Source of the DNA: an uncultured Oscillospiraceae bacterium | GTDB lineage: Bacteria > Bacillota > Clostridia > Oscillospirales > Acutalibacteraceae | NCBI GenBank assembly: GCA_902465155.1 | Contig: CABQLY010000004.1 | Location: forward strand, 78,061-142,060 | Length of the DNA: 64,000 bases | Direction: 5' to 3' | Shown: positions 15,604-24,421 of the stretch, piece after piece | How positions within the stretch are numbered: the stretch's first letter is position 1 | Layout: every line of letters starts with the position of its first letter | Notes under the pieces: generated by a model | What the model saw: the letters and a program-made list of their open reading frames with translations, nothing else | The model's database searches: none | What the model was told of the DNA's origin: nothing | Position numbers and translations under genes: made by a program

Positions 15604-18411
15604 TTACGGCGTAGGGTTAGCGGGCTGAGAAACCGCTGGCGATTGCGCTGAGGAGGTCGACGGAGCCGAGGAAGCAGCCGGGGCCGACGAGGACGACGGC
15701 ACCGGGGCCGAAGAAGCGGCCGGCGTACCGGTTTTACTGCTGGCAGACGGCGCCGCAGAGGCAGCGGCGCGGCTGGAGCCGGCCGAACCGGCGCTGCGGC
15801 TGCCGGCGGCCCCGTTTGCCGCTTGATTTTGGCCAGCCGAGCTTGCCGCGGGCTGCGTGCTCTGCGTGCTACTTCCGGCATCGGACTGGGCCCGCTCGCT
15901 GCTTTGCGCGTTAGAGCTGGTTGCCGAGGGCAAAGAAATATTAGGCTTGGTAGTGCCGTGCTTGGTGTACCAAATTTGCGGGTAAAGGGGCGTTGGGTTT
16001 ACCTTTGCGGCCGAAGTATCGGCAGCGTTTTGCTCACCCGCACGCACCTTACGGGCCATCACCACCAAGCGGGCGTCGTCAAATTCGTAGGTACAGGTAG
16101 AAAGTGTCAATAATTCGTCCTGCGCGTCTACCTCTACGCCGGTATCAATAATACTGCGCACCTTAACATTGTTTACAAAGCTTAAAAAGTCCTCCTCCGA
16201 GGCAAACTCGGGGTAACGGTAATTAAACACCTCGCCATTATCCTGCTCCGGCTTGGTATTGGTAATAAACACGGCAAAAACCTTATAGTCGGCGTCTAAA
16301 TACAAAGTGGTAAAATCAATTACCGGGTGCTGCTTGTAAAAGTTAATATCGGTGTATTTTTTAAGGGTGCCGAACATGGTGCCGTCCCGCATGTGGTGCC
16401 CGTACACCACCACATTTTTGCTGTTGCCGGTGGCGGTAATGGCGGCGTCTTTATCAATAAACAGCGCCCCGTACCGGCTGGACTGTTTGTTCATATCATG
16501 ATCAATATAATAATCGTTATTGGTTGTTTGGTACACCGGGTTGTTAATGTTGGTACCTTCAATTTTCATCCAGGCTTTAACATCGCTGTTGTTTTTCATT
16601 AGCTCCTTAAAGGCAATAAAAACACCGTTTTCATCCTTTTGCATAGAAGCATTATTCCACACGCTTGCCGCGTTAGAAACCGCTCGACCGGCCAACCAGC
16701 TTTCAGCAAAATAATTTACTAAGTAAGAAAGGGTAACAATTAAAACAACCAACGCCACTAAAAATATCGATTTGCGAACCTTTTCGCCGGTGGAATCCCC
16801 CTTAACCGGGAATAACGACCGCCAAAAGCCCCGCTTTTTTGGTTTTTCCTGTGGCGCCGGGCCGGAAACCCCGTTTTCCTCCTTAGTGGCCTTGCCCCCT
16901 TGCTTTAAAGCTTGCTCGTTGGCCGTTCCGTCATCAAAAATGTAGTTCATGTAATCCTCCTGCTGCTCCGGCAGCTGGCTGGGCTGGGCTTCGCTCTCCT
17001 CCCCCGCGTTGGCCCAGTTAAATAAAGCAACCTCATCGGCCGCGGTGCTGTTATCTACCGCTGTTTTAAAGGTGGTTAGGCTGTGGTTTTCACTGTGCTC
17101 AAACGGCATAACCGGCAAGCTGTATTCGTTAATAACATTCAGCGGCTGATCCGGTTCGGTAGCGTAAGAAATAAATTTTTCGCAGCCGTCTAAATAACGG
17201 CGAACCATATCTAAAGCGGCGGCCGCAGCAAAGTTGCGAACGGCCTCGCGCCCCCCGCCCGAACGCATAACCCGCAGTACCACCGCGTTTTCGGGACCGG
17301 CTACGGCAATATAAACCAGGCCAACGGGCTTATTCTCGCTGGCGGCAGGGCCAGCCACCCCGGTAATGCCAACGCCAATATCAGCCTCGCACATTTTGCG
17401 CACCCCATTTGCCATTTGCACAGCAACCTCGGGGCAAACGGCACCTCTCTCGTGAATCAGCCGCTCGCTAACGCCCAAGGCCTCGATTTTAATGTAATTG
17501 GCGTAGGCCACAATGCCCATTTCAAACACGGCAGAGGAATTCGGAATATCGGTAATTAATTTAGAAAGCAGGCCGGCCGTGCAAGATTCGGCCGTGGCAA
17601 CCCGCTTTTTGTTTTGCAGCAGCTTTTGTACAACCGTTTCCTCTAAAGAGCTATACTGGGTTGTGTAAACATTCTCCCCAATCCGCTTTTGCAGTCGCTC
17701 GGCCACCGGGGCGCAAAGTTTTTCGGCCGCCGCTTTGCTTTCGGCCTTAGCACTTATGCAAATGTCAACCTCCCCGCGGTAAGCGTGAGTCGTAACGGTT
17801 AGGTTTTGGCCACTTTCAAACTCGGCGCACATCTCCTCAATTTTGGCTTCATCAATACCGAACACGCGTACATGGCTGTTGTACACTGTGCAATGAACTT
17901 TCTTTTTTACAATAGGCAAAACGCTTTCGCTTAACATACGGATCAGCTCGGCGCGCGGGCCGGGCAGCAGCACTACCATGCAGTTGTTTTTTTCAATAAA
18001 ACATCCGGGGGCCAAGCCAATGTTATTTTCCAGCACAATGCCGTTCTCAAAAACCAGCGCCTGCCGACGGTTTCCGGCCGACATCTCTCGGGCATCCTTT
18101 TGAAAAAAGCGGTGAATTTTAGCTAAGCTGTATTTGTCCTCTACCAAACGCACCTGTAATGCGTCGGCCACCGCCTGCTTTGTCAAATCGTCCTGCGTGG
18201 CGCCCATTCCCCCAAAAATAACCAGCAAACCACACCGTTTTACCGAACAGGCAACCTGGCGGCCAATATCCTCAGCTCGGTCGCCAAGCACAATTTGCTC
18301 GGTAATGGTAACGCCAATATCGGTAAGCTGCCTTGCTACAAAGTTCATTCGCAGGTTTGGTAAATCGCCGGTAAGAAACTCGGTTCCAACACAAATAATT
18401 TCACAATTCAT
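15604..18411 (-). CDS. cinA: CinA (nicotinamide-nucleotide amidase) fused to a class B sortase
   Basis: A 935-residue fusion. Residues 1-170 form the MoCF domain (VGTEFLTGD, GGMGATQDD, LLPGPRAE); about 250-410 form the CinA C-terminal amidohydrolase domain (TAESCTAGLLS, GITGVAGP). CinA removes the amide of NMN in the cytoplasm. A linker and KKRGFWRSLFP lead to one membrane helix (about 547-568). Then comes a class B sortase domain (about 590-790) with VVYGHHMRDG (catalytic His 672), LTLSTCTYEF (Cys 773) and DDARLVV (Arg 781), then a 130-residue Ser/Ala-rich tail. The topology puts CinA inside and sortase outside. The start is the ATG at 18411, with AGGAG upstream. It follows thiI by 24 bases. 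The fusion frame is uninterrupted and domain-rich on both sides. Confidence 0.9.
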   Translation of the reverse strand: MNCEIICVGTEFLTGDLPNLRMNFVARQLTDIGVTITEQIVLGDRAEDIGRQVACSVKRCGLLVIFGGMGATQDDLTKQAVADALQVRLVEDKYSLAKIHRFFQKDAREMSAGNRRQALVFENGIVLENNIGLAPGCFIEKNNCMVVLLPGPRAELIRMLSESVLPIVKKKVHCTVYNSHVRVFGIDEAKIEEMCAEFESGQNLTVTTHAYRGEVDICISAKAESKAAAEKLCAPVAERLQKRIGENVYTTQYSSLEETVVQKLLQNKKRVATAESCTAGLLSKLITDIPNSSAVFEMGIVAYANYIKIEALGVSERLIHERGAVCPEVAVQMANGVRKMCEADIGVGITGVAGPAASENKPVGLVYIAVAGPENAVVLRVMRSGGGREAVRNFAAAAALDMVRRYLDGCEKFISYATEPDQPLNVINEYSLPVMPFEHSENHSLTTFKTAVDNSTAADEVALFNWANAGEESEAQPSQLPEQQEDYMNYIFDDGTANEQALKQGGKATKEENGVSGPAPQEKPKKRGFWRSLFPVKGDSTGEKVRKSIFLVALVVLIVTLSYLVNYFAESWLAGRAVSNAASVWNNASMQKDENGVFIAFKELMKNNSDVKAWMKIEGTNINNPVYQTTNNDYYIDHDMNKQSSRYGALFIDKDAAITATGNSKNVVVYGHHMRDGTMFGTLKKYTDINFYKQHPVIDFTTLYLDADYKVFAVFITNTKPEQDNGEVFNYRYPEFASEEDFLSFVNNVKVRSIIDTGVEVDAQDELLTLSTCTYEFDDARLVVMARKVRAGEQNAADTSAAKVNPTPLYPQIWYTKHGTTKPNISLPSATSSNAQSSERAQSDAGSSTQSTQPAASSAGQNQAANGAAGSRSAGSAGSSRAAASAAPSASSKTGTPAASSAPVPSSSSAPAASSAPSTSSAQSPAVSQPANPTP

Positions 18412-18435
18412 AGCCGCTCTCCTAATCAATTAATT

Positions 18436-19608
18436 CTAACGGTTAATGTAGGTTATTACGGTATTTTCAACCGCGCGCTGAATCATGGGGGCAAAGTCTA
18501 CCGCCGATTCCGCCTGCTCACAAAGGGGAACCGTAGGGTTGGTTTTGGGGTGCTTTGGCGTAAATACCGTGCAGCAATCCTCGTACGGCTCAATAGAAAT
18601 ATCAAACGCGTCAATCTTGCGGGAGATTTTAACAATCTCCTCTTTATCCATACCAATTAACGGCCGAAAAACCGGTAACGGGCTTACGCTGTCGGTGGTA
18701 ATAATAGCCGGCAGCGTTTGGCTGGCAACCTGACCCAGACTCTCGCCCGTAATTAGGGCGGTGCAGCCGTTTTTTTGCGCCAGCTTTGCGCTAATGCGCA
18801 TCATCATGCGCCGCATAATAAGGGTAAAATAATCCTCCGGGCAATGGTCGGCTATGGCCTGTTGAATTTCGGTAAACGGCACAACCATGGTGCGAATAGC
18901 GCCGCTGTAAGCGGCAACCTTAGCCAGCAGGCGCTTTACCTTTTGCTCGGCCCGCTCGCTGGTGTAGGGCGGGCTGGCAAAGTGAATGGCGGTTAGCTCT
19001 ACGCCGCGCTTGGCCATCATCCAGGCCGCAACCGGGCTATCTATTCCGCCCGAAATTAAAATAGCCGCCTTACCGGCCGTGCCAACCGGCATACCGCCGG
19101 CCCCGTGCAGCTGCCCGGCGCGAATGTAGGCAAATTGGTCTCTTATTTCTACCGTTACGGTAATATCCGGCTGGTGCACATCTACGCTTAAATGCGGGTT
19201 GGCCCTTAACAGCGCCGCGCCCAGCTCCCTTGAAATTTGCGGGGAGGTCAGCGCAAAGGCTTTGTCCGACCTTTTGGCCTCTACCTTAAAGGTTTTAACC
19301 TGCTGCAGCTGTGGTTTTAAATAATCCGGCGCAAGGGTTAAAATTTGGCTCATATCTTTTGGGGCAACCGCGGCGCGGCAATAGGCGGCAATGCCAAAAA
19401 CCTTGCCCACCCGGCGCAGCGCTTTTTCCATGGGGTAATCCTCCCCCGTGGGCTCTACCATTACGGTAGATTGCGAGCGGCTGATCTCAATTGGCCCAAG
19501 GCCGTATAAAACCGATTTTAAGGTTTTAATCATGCGGTCCTCAAACACATGGCGATTTAGCCCCTTTAAGGCCAGCTCGCCGTTTTTAATTAAAATAATT
19601 TCTTTCAT
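18436..19608 (-). CDS. thiI: tRNA 4-thiouridine synthase (sulfurtransferase) ThiI
   Basis: This 390-residue protein has an N-terminal ferredoxin-like/THUMP region (about 1-165) and a PP-loop ATPase domain with SGGIDSP at 186-192. It activates U8 of tRNA for 4-thiouridine formation. There is no C-terminal rhodanese domain, so sulfur must come directly from a partner desulfurase. The cysteine desulfurase gene at 19912-21042, just upstream, is the natural donor, as in the Bacillus nifZ-thiI pair. AGGAG precedes the ATG at 19608. Confidence 0.93.
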   Translation of the reverse strand: MKEIILIKNGELALKGLNRHVFEDRMIKTLKSVLYGLGPIEISRSQSTVMVEPTGEDYPMEKALRRVGKVFGIAAYCRAAVAPKDMSQILTLAPDYLKPQLQQVKTFKVEAKRSDKAFALTSPQISRELGAALLRANPHLSVDVHQPDITVTVEIRDQFAYIRAGQLHGAGGMPVGTAGKAAILISGGIDSPVAAWMMAKRGVELTAIHFASPPYTSERAEQKVKRLLAKVAAYSGAIRTMVVPFTEIQQAIADHCPEDYFTLIMRRMMMRISAKLAQKNGCTALITGESLGQVASQTLPAIITTDSVSPLPVFRPLIGMDKEEIVKISRKIDAFDISIEPYEDCCTVFTPKHPKTNPTVPLCEQAESAVDFAPMIQRAVENTVITYINR

Positions 19609-19911
19609 ACAATGCTCCTGTAACGCGCGCGGCAGCCAAACGGCGGCACAAGCGGCGGTAGTTTTAAAATGGAATAAACCGTAATGGCGTAATATGCGGT
19701 AACAAGCTTGGCCAGCCGGCCGCGCCCAAACCGCGCGGGTTTAAATTGCAACCGGGTGCTAAGCGGCAGGTTAACGCGGGGCCTTTCGCAGTATTGGCAG
19801 GTTCTCGCATTAAGCAAAGGGTTTTGCCCTATTGGGCTTTTTAAAATTACTTACAATTACCAACAAAGCTCCCGCATTTTGGGGGTTACATAATGCAAAC
19901 GGCACACTATA
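19609..19911. other. Intergenic gap between thiI and the desulfurase gene
   Basis: About 300 bases with no supported gene. Short frames here lack ribosome sites. I see no clear hairpin terminator, so the desulfurase transcript could continue into thiI. Confidence 0.4.
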
Positions 19912-21042
19912 TTAACGGTGCACCAGGCTTTGCGCCTCGGTTAAGGCGCTGCACAGGGCTAAAACATCCTCCTGGGTGTTTTGGTAGCTAAAGCTTACGC
20001 GCAAGGCGCTGTCTACCCTGCTTTTTGGCAGCCCCTGCGCCAGTAAAACATGGCTGCCTTTGCCTTTAGCACAGGCGCTGCCGCTGGAAACAAACACGCC
20101 GCGCTGCGCCAAAAAGTGCAGCAGCGTTTCAGAGCGATACCCCGTAAACGAAAAGTTTAAAATGTAGGGGCAGCCGTTTTGCGGCGAATTGATTTGAACA
20201 TTTTGAAACCCTTGCAGCCGCTCGCGCAGCAGCGCTTGCAGGCTTTTGGCGTGTGCTAAAAAGGCCGCCGAGCTTGGCAGCGCTTTTACCGCCGCGCCAA
20301 AGGCAGCAATGCTTGGTACTGCCTCGGTGCCGGAGCGCAAGCCGCCCTCCTGCCCGCCGCCGTAAATAAGCGGGGGCAGGTTCAGCCCTTTTTTAAGGTA
20401 AAGCAAACCGCAGCCCTTTAAGCCGTGCACCTTGTGGGCGCTGGCGGTAAGCAGGTCTACCCCCCAATCCGGCGCGTCTACCGGCAGCTTGCCAAAGGCC
20501 TGTACACAATCGGTGTGCAGCAGCGCTTTTGAACCGGCAGCACGCAAAACCTCCCGCAAACGGGCTACCGGAAAAACCGCGCCCGTTTCGTTATTTACGG
20601 CCATGCAGGTAACCAGTATGGTATCCGGCCGCAGTGCGTTTTTAAATTGCTCCGGCTGCAGGTTGCCGTCCGGCCCCGGGGCAAGGTAGGTAACCTCAAA
20701 CCCCTGCTTTTCCAGCTGCTTTAAGGGCATTAAAACTGAATCGTGCTCTACCGCGGTGGCAATAATGTGCCGGCCTAAGCGCTGGCGGGCGTGCGCCGCG
20801 CCAAACAGGGCCGTGTTGTTCCCCTCGCTCCCGCCGGAGGTAAAATAAACCTCCCGCACATCGGCACCCAGCCGCTCGGCAAGCTGCTCGCGCGCGGCTG
20901 CTACTAAATTTTCGGCCGCCAAGCCTAACCCGTGCAGGGAGGATGGATTGCCGAAATCTACCGTCATAGCGTTTAATGCAGCCGCCACAGCCTGCTCGCA
21001 GGGCTTGGTGGTAGCGCTGTTATCTAAGTAATGTTGCTGCAA
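19912..21042 (-). CDS. Cysteine desulfurase (NifS/IscS family)
   Basis: A 376-residue fold-type I PLP enzyme that releases sulfur from cysteine as a persulfide. MQQHYLDNSATT is the family N-terminus. The PLP lysine is K204 (SAHKVHGLKG) and the persulfide cysteine is C324 (SSGSACAKGKGS) in the long flexible loop typical of class I enzymes. Histidine H100 (TAVEHDSV) stacks on PLP in relatives. It precedes thiI in the same direction, so tRNA thiolation is its likely task. A NifZ-like name would be reasonable, but I do not assign a symbol. Confidence 0.93.
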   Translation of the reverse strand: MQQHYLDNSATTKPCEQAVAAALNAMTVDFGNPSSLHGLGLAAENLVAAAREQLAERLGADVREVYFTSGGSEGNNTALFGAAHARQRLGRHIIATAVEHDSVLMPLKQLEKQGFEVTYLAPGPDGNLQPEQFKNALRPDTILVTCMAVNNETGAVFPVARLREVLRAAGSKALLHTDCVQAFGKLPVDAPDWGVDLLTASAHKVHGLKGCGLLYLKKGLNLPPLIYGGGQEGGLRSGTEAVPSIAAFGAAVKALPSSAAFLAHAKSLQALLRERLQGFQNVQINSPQNGCPYILNFSFTGYRSETLLHFLAQRGVFVSSGSACAKGKGSHVLLAQGLPKSRVDSALRVSFSYQNTQEDVLALCSALTEAQSLVHR

Positions 21043-21253
21043 AGTTACCCCTCGTTACTTTGGGCGCGCGCAGCCAAAGCACTGCGCTAATGCAAAGCCC
21101 GAAATAGAATTATACAGTTACATTTTAACACATAACCCGGTTTAAAACAAGCGGTTGACCCAAAGAATTTTTTGTTAAATTTAATTTTAAAGCTGCCGCA
21201 TTTTAAAGCCGGAAAATTTTGCCTAAATTACGGCCCGCAAACTTAAATAACAG

Positions 21254-21282
21254 TTGACCCGGGCGGCCGGGCGGTGTATAAT
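21254..21282 (+). promoter_or_regulatory. Promoter for the phosphoribosyltransferase gene
   Basis: TTGACC at 21254-21259 and TATAAT at 21277-21282 have a 17-base GC-rich spacer. The promoter lies in the 359-base divergent gap 21043-21401. On the other strand, TATAAT at 21109-21114 with a poor -35 (GGTTAT) may serve the desulfurase gene. Confidence 0.8.
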
Positions 21283-21401
21283 AGGTTTGTTAAAAAATAA
21301 ACGGCAAAACGCCGCACCCCCCAAAGCACCGCCAACAGGGCATTTTTTTGCTTTTGGGAGCTTTAGCGCCGGCAATAAGCCGTTAAAAATGGGGAATAAA
21401 T

Positions 21402-21941
21402 ATGGCAGAACATTACACCTTAAAAATTGCGGGGCTAACCCGCGAGCTGGAGCGTTTTCCGGTAAACGATAAATTAGACATTGCCGCTTTTATCATTTTT
21501 GGCGATGTAGAACTAACCGTAGCCGGCTGCGCCGAGCTTTTAAAAAAGGTTCCGGAGTTTGATGTAATTCTAACGCCGGAGGCAAAATCTATTCCAATGG
21601 CTTACGAAATGGCCCGGCAATCCGGCAAGCCGTACATTGTTGCGCGCAAGGGCGTTAAGGTTTATATGCGCAACCCGTTAGAGGTTAATGTAGTATCTAT
21701 TACCACCAAAAAAGAGCAGCACCTGTTTTTGGGCGAAACCGAGGTACAGCAGCTAAAGGGCAAGCGCGTGCTGTTGTTAGATGATGTAATTTCTACCGGC
21801 GAATCCTTAGCGGCGGTGCGGGAGCTTACCCAAAAAGCCGGCGGCATTGAGGCTGCAGCCTGTGCCTTTTTGGCCGAGGGCGACGCCGCCGAGCGTAAAG
21901 ACATTATTTACTTAGAAAAGCTGCCGCTGTTTTTTAAGTAA
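21402..21941 (+). CDS. Phosphoribosyltransferase, adenine phosphoribosyltransferase-like
   Basis: A 179-residue type I phosphoribosyltransferase. The PRPP-binding motif VLLLDDVISTGES lies at about residues 124-136. The flexible-loop region (AYEMARQSGKPYIVARK) and the length resemble adenine phosphoribosyltransferase, which salvages adenine to AMP. The N-terminus (LTRELERFPVNDKLDIAAF) differs from classical Apt, so another purine base or a regulatory role is possible. It is monocistronic, with its own promoter and GGGGA before the ATG. A GC-rich hairpin at 22094-22125 may end the transcript. Confidence 0.75.
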   Translation: MAEHYTLKIAGLTRELERFPVNDKLDIAAFIIFGDVELTVAGCAELLKKVPEFDVILTPEAKSIPMAYEMARQSGKPYIVARKGVKVYMRNPLEVNVVSITTKKEQHLFLGETEVQQLKGKRVLLLDDVISTGESLAAVRELTQKAGGIEAAACAFLAEGDAAERKDIIYLEKLPLFFK

Positions 21942-22310
21942 ATAGATTAAATAAATGCAATAAACGCGCGTAAAAATGCGCATAAAGTTTCCCTATTGCA
22001 AGGTGCCCTTTAAAAAACACCGGCACAAAAAACGGCCGCAATTTTAAAAAGCCGCAACGGTACATTGCAACAACTGCAATGGTACATAACCGGCCGCCGC
22101 AGGCTTAAACCCGTGCCTGCGGTGGCTGCTGCTTTTAAAGCCAAATTTTTGGCGCTGCTTTTTTGCCGCTAATAGCATTTTTTAACCGCAGGCCTAATTT
22201 TAAACCGCAGGCCGTGCCAAGGCCTTGGTGGCAAAAGGCTTTAAATTTTTTGCAGCCGCCCTAAAAGCTGCGGCTAAAAAAACAAAAAATAAGTTTTTTT
22301 GTAAAAACGC
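21942..22310. other. Intergenic stretch after the phosphoribosyltransferase gene
   Basis: It contains a strong hairpin (arms at 22094-22104 and 22115-22125, one mismatch) followed by CTGCTGCTTTT, a possible weak terminator. No supported open frame or RNA gene is seen in the rest. Confidence 0.4.
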
Positions 22311-22339
22311 TTGATTTTTACCTAAAGATATGGTAAAAT
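22311..22339 (+). promoter_or_regulatory. Promoter for tRNA-Pro
   Basis: TTGATT at 22311-22316 and TAAAAT at 22334-22339 with a 17-base spacer, 40 bases before the tRNA 5' end. Confidence 0.7.
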
Positions 22340-22378
22340 ATCGCTTGTGGCTTAAAAAGCCTGCAATTTAATTTGTTT

Positions 22379-22455
22379 CCGGGTGTGGCTCAGTTTGGTA
22401 GAGCGCTTGAATGGGGTTCAAGAGGCCGCTGGTTCGACTCCAGTCACTCGGACCA
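22379..22455 (+). tRNA. tRNA-Pro (anticodon GGG)
   Basis: A 77-base cloverleaf with CCA encoded. The acceptor stem CCGGGTG pairs with CACTCGG (one G-U). The D-stem is GCTC/GAGC. The anticodon stem CTTGA/TCAAG holds loop ATGGGGT (U33, anticodon GGG, G37). The T-arm is GCTGG TTCGACT CCAGT. Confidence 0.95.
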
Positions 22456-22490
22456 AAAAAGCTCTTGTTCTTTTGAACAAGAGCTTTTTA
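22456..22490 (+). terminator. Intrinsic terminator of tRNA-Pro
   Basis: A perfect 10-bp stem (arms 22461-22470 and 22475-22484) with a TTTT loop, followed by TTTTTA, begins right after the tRNA CCA end. Confidence 0.9.
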
Positions 22491-22643
22491 ATTTTAGTTG
22501 CCTTACGGCGCTATTGCCGCAAAGTGCGGTTTATTTTTTTAACCGGCGGCACGGCCCGCGGCAGTGTATTAGGCAAAAATTGTAACACTCTGCAAGGTGC
22601 AATACCCTTGTTGCTGCGGCACAAATTAATATGATTACTATAA

Positions 22644-22679
22644 AACCGGCAGTAAAAGCGCTTGCTTTTGCTGCCGGTT
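22644..22679 (-). terminator. Terminator after metK (works on either strand)
   Basis: The stem AACCGGCAG/CTGCCGGTT has an additional inner AAAGC/GCTTT pairing. T-rich runs follow on both strands. It lies about 60 bases past the metK stop. Confidence 0.75.
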
Positions 22680-22739
22680 ATTTTGTGTTTTAATTTGCTT
22701 CGTAAGCTGTTTTAAAAGGCTGCGGGCTTTTAACTAATT

Positions 22740-23927
22740 TTACGCCTTTAAGGCCTGTAACAAGGCCTCGGTTTTGTCGGTCTTTTCCCAGGTAAGGTCT
22801 AAGTCCTCCCGCCCTACATGGCCAAAAGCGGCTAAGGGGCGGTAAATGGGGCGGCGCAGCTGCAGCTGCTCAATAATTGCCAAGGGGCGCAGGTCAAACA
22901 CCTTTTGAACGGCGTCGGCAATTTTGTCGTCGGCCACGGTGCCGGTGCCAAAGGTATCTACCATAACCGAAACCGGCTTGGCAACGCCAATGGCGTAAGC
23001 AATTTGCACCTCGCACCTTTCGGCAATTTTGGCGGCAACAATATTTTTAGCAACATACCTCGCGGCGTAGCTGGCCGAGCGGTCAACCTTTGTGGGGTCC
23101 TTGCCCGAAAAAGCGCCGCCGCCGTGGCGGGCGTAGCCGCCGTAGGTATCTACAATAATTTTTCGGCCGGTCAGCCCGGTATCCCCCTGCGGGCCGCCAA
23201 TTACAAACCGGCCGGTGGGGTTAATGTAAAACTTTGTGTTTTCGTCAATTAGCCCGGTGCCGCCCAGCTCGGCGTCAATAACCTGCGCTTTAATGTCTTT
23301 CCTCAGGGTTTCAATGGCAACCGTGTCGCGGTGTTGGGTAGAAACAACAACCGCGTCTACCCGAACCGGCACGCCGTTTTCGTACTCAACCGTTACCTGT
23401 GTTTTGCCGTCGGGCCGCAGGTAAGGCAGTGCGCCGCTCTCGCGAACGGCGGTTAACCGTTTGGCCAGCCGGTGCGCTAACGAAATGGCCATTGGCATAA
23501 GTTCGGGCGTTTCGTTGCAGGCGTAACCAAACATTAAGCCCTGGTCGCCCGCGCCGTTTTGGTTGTAGCGGTCCTCCTCGCCGTTTTTTTCCTCCAGCGA
23601 GCAATCTACCCCCATGGCAATATCGGGCGACTGCTCATCAATAGAAACCGAAACGCCGCAGGTGTTGCCGTCAAACCCGGCCTCGGGGCTGTTGTAGCCA
23701 ATGCTGCAAATAACCTCGCGCGCAATTTTGGGTATATCTACATAGCATTTGGTAGAAATTTCGCCCATAACATGAACCATGCCGGTGGTGCAAAAGGTTT
23801 CGCAGGCAACGCGGGCGTTAGGGTCGTTGGCCAAAATAGCGTCTAAAATCGCGTCCGAAATGTTGTCGCAAACCTTGTCCGGGTGGCCGGCGGTAACCGA
23901 CTCTGAAGTAAATAACTGCTTATTCAT
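22740..23927 (-). CDS. metK: S-adenosylmethionine synthetase
   Basis: A 395-residue enzyme that makes SAM from methionine and ATP. Seen are MNKQLFTSESVTAGHPDKVCD (the HPDK ATP/metal loop), the central GAGDQGLMFGYA motif, and GGGAFSGKDPTKVDRS with the phosphate-binding loop. I set the start at 23927, with GGAGGTT upstream. A longer frame to 24074 would translate through the SAM riboswitch. Expression is controlled by that riboswitch. The gene is monocistronic and ends at a terminator at 22644-22679. Confidence 0.96.
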   Translation of the reverse strand: MNKQLFTSESVTAGHPDKVCDNISDAILDAILANDPNARVACETFCTTGMVHVMGEISTKCYVDIPKIAREVICSIGYNSPEAGFDGNTCGVSVSIDEQSPDIAMGVDCSLEEKNGEEDRYNQNGAGDQGLMFGYACNETPELMPMAISLAHRLAKRLTAVRESGALPYLRPDGKTQVTVEYENGVPVRVDAVVVSTQHRDTVAIETLRKDIKAQVIDAELGGTGLIDENTKFYINPTGRFVIGGPQGDTGLTGRKIIVDTYGGYARHGGGAFSGKDPTKVDRSASYAARYVAKNIVAAKIAERCEVQIAYAIGVAKPVSVMVDTFGTGTVADDKIADAVQKVFDLRPLAIIEQLQLRRPIYRPLAAFGHVGREDLDLTWEKTDKTEALLQALKA

Positions 23928-23960
23928 AAAAACCTCCATCATAGCGTAATATTCCCACAA

Positions 23961-23986
23961 TAAAACCGCCCCAAGGTGAGGCGGTG
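23961..23986 (-). terminator. SAM riboswitch terminator hairpin
   Basis: On the minus strand CCGCC pairs with GGCGG, followed by TTTTATTG. It lies between the aptamer and the metK start, as expected for an S-box OFF switch. Confidence 0.75.
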
Positions 23987-23995
23987 TAAAAAAGA

Positions 23996-24105
23996 CCTCA
24001 TCTTTCGGTTTAGCAAGCAGGCCTTGCCGCGCCGCAGGAATTGGCACCTTGAAAAACAGGTTGCCGGGCTTCAACGGGCCTGTACCCTCAGCCGCTCTTG
24101 ATAAG
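23996..24105 (-). ncRNA. SAM-I (S-box) riboswitch upstream of metK
   Basis: The minus strand carries the S-box core in order: CTTATCAAGAGCGGCTGAGG, then GGCCC, TGAAGCCCGGCAACC, AAGGTGCCAATTCC, and a closing GATGAGG at the 3' end. SAM binding should favour the following terminator and lower metK expression, a known feedback loop in Firmicutes. Confidence 0.95.
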
Positions 24106-24159
24106 GAATATTAACTTTAAATTTTGGCCGGCAGACAAAAGCCTGTTAGGCCAGTAATA

Positions 24160-24187
24160 ATTGTACCACAGAATTTTAATTTGTCAA
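24160..24187 (-). promoter_or_regulatory. Promoter of the SAM riboswitch/metK transcript
   Basis: TTGACA at 24182-24187 and TACAAT at 24160-24165 on the minus strand, 16-base spacer, about 50 bases before the aptamer. Confidence 0.75.
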
Positions 24188-24302
24188 TAGCAATATCTGC
24201 TATTTTCGGCCAAGTTGCCGTAAATAACCCGTTTTTTGCCCGCCGCCGGCAAATTTTGGCCACCCGCGCTTGTAAATCGCTGCTTTTCGTGCTACAATAA
24301 AC

Positions 24303-24336
24303 AAAAATCCCCCACCCAAAAGGGTGAGGGAAAAAG
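24303..24336 (-). terminator. Terminator at the end of the SipW matrix operon
   Basis: The minus strand shows CCCTCACCC, loop TTTT, GGGTGGGGG, then ATTTTTGTTT. It is about 90 bases after the last matrix gene and the first clean stem plus T-run downstream of 34977. Confidence 0.85.
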
Positions 24337-24421
24337 CTTAGCTTTTTGTTAAAACTTACGCAGCCGAACCCGGCAAAAGGGCAGCAAGGCGCTTTTGCCT
24401 GCCGCTTGGCAGGGTGCCGGC

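Noticed and set aside
12230..18411. Fusions as assembly artefacts
   Set aside because: Both run in one frame across long stretches with membrane helix and domain order shared between the copies; a chance misjoin would not give two such matching proteins.
23928..24074. N-terminal extension of metK
   Set aside because: The extra codons overlap the SAM-I aptamer and terminator, and the MNKQLF start has a good ribosome site.
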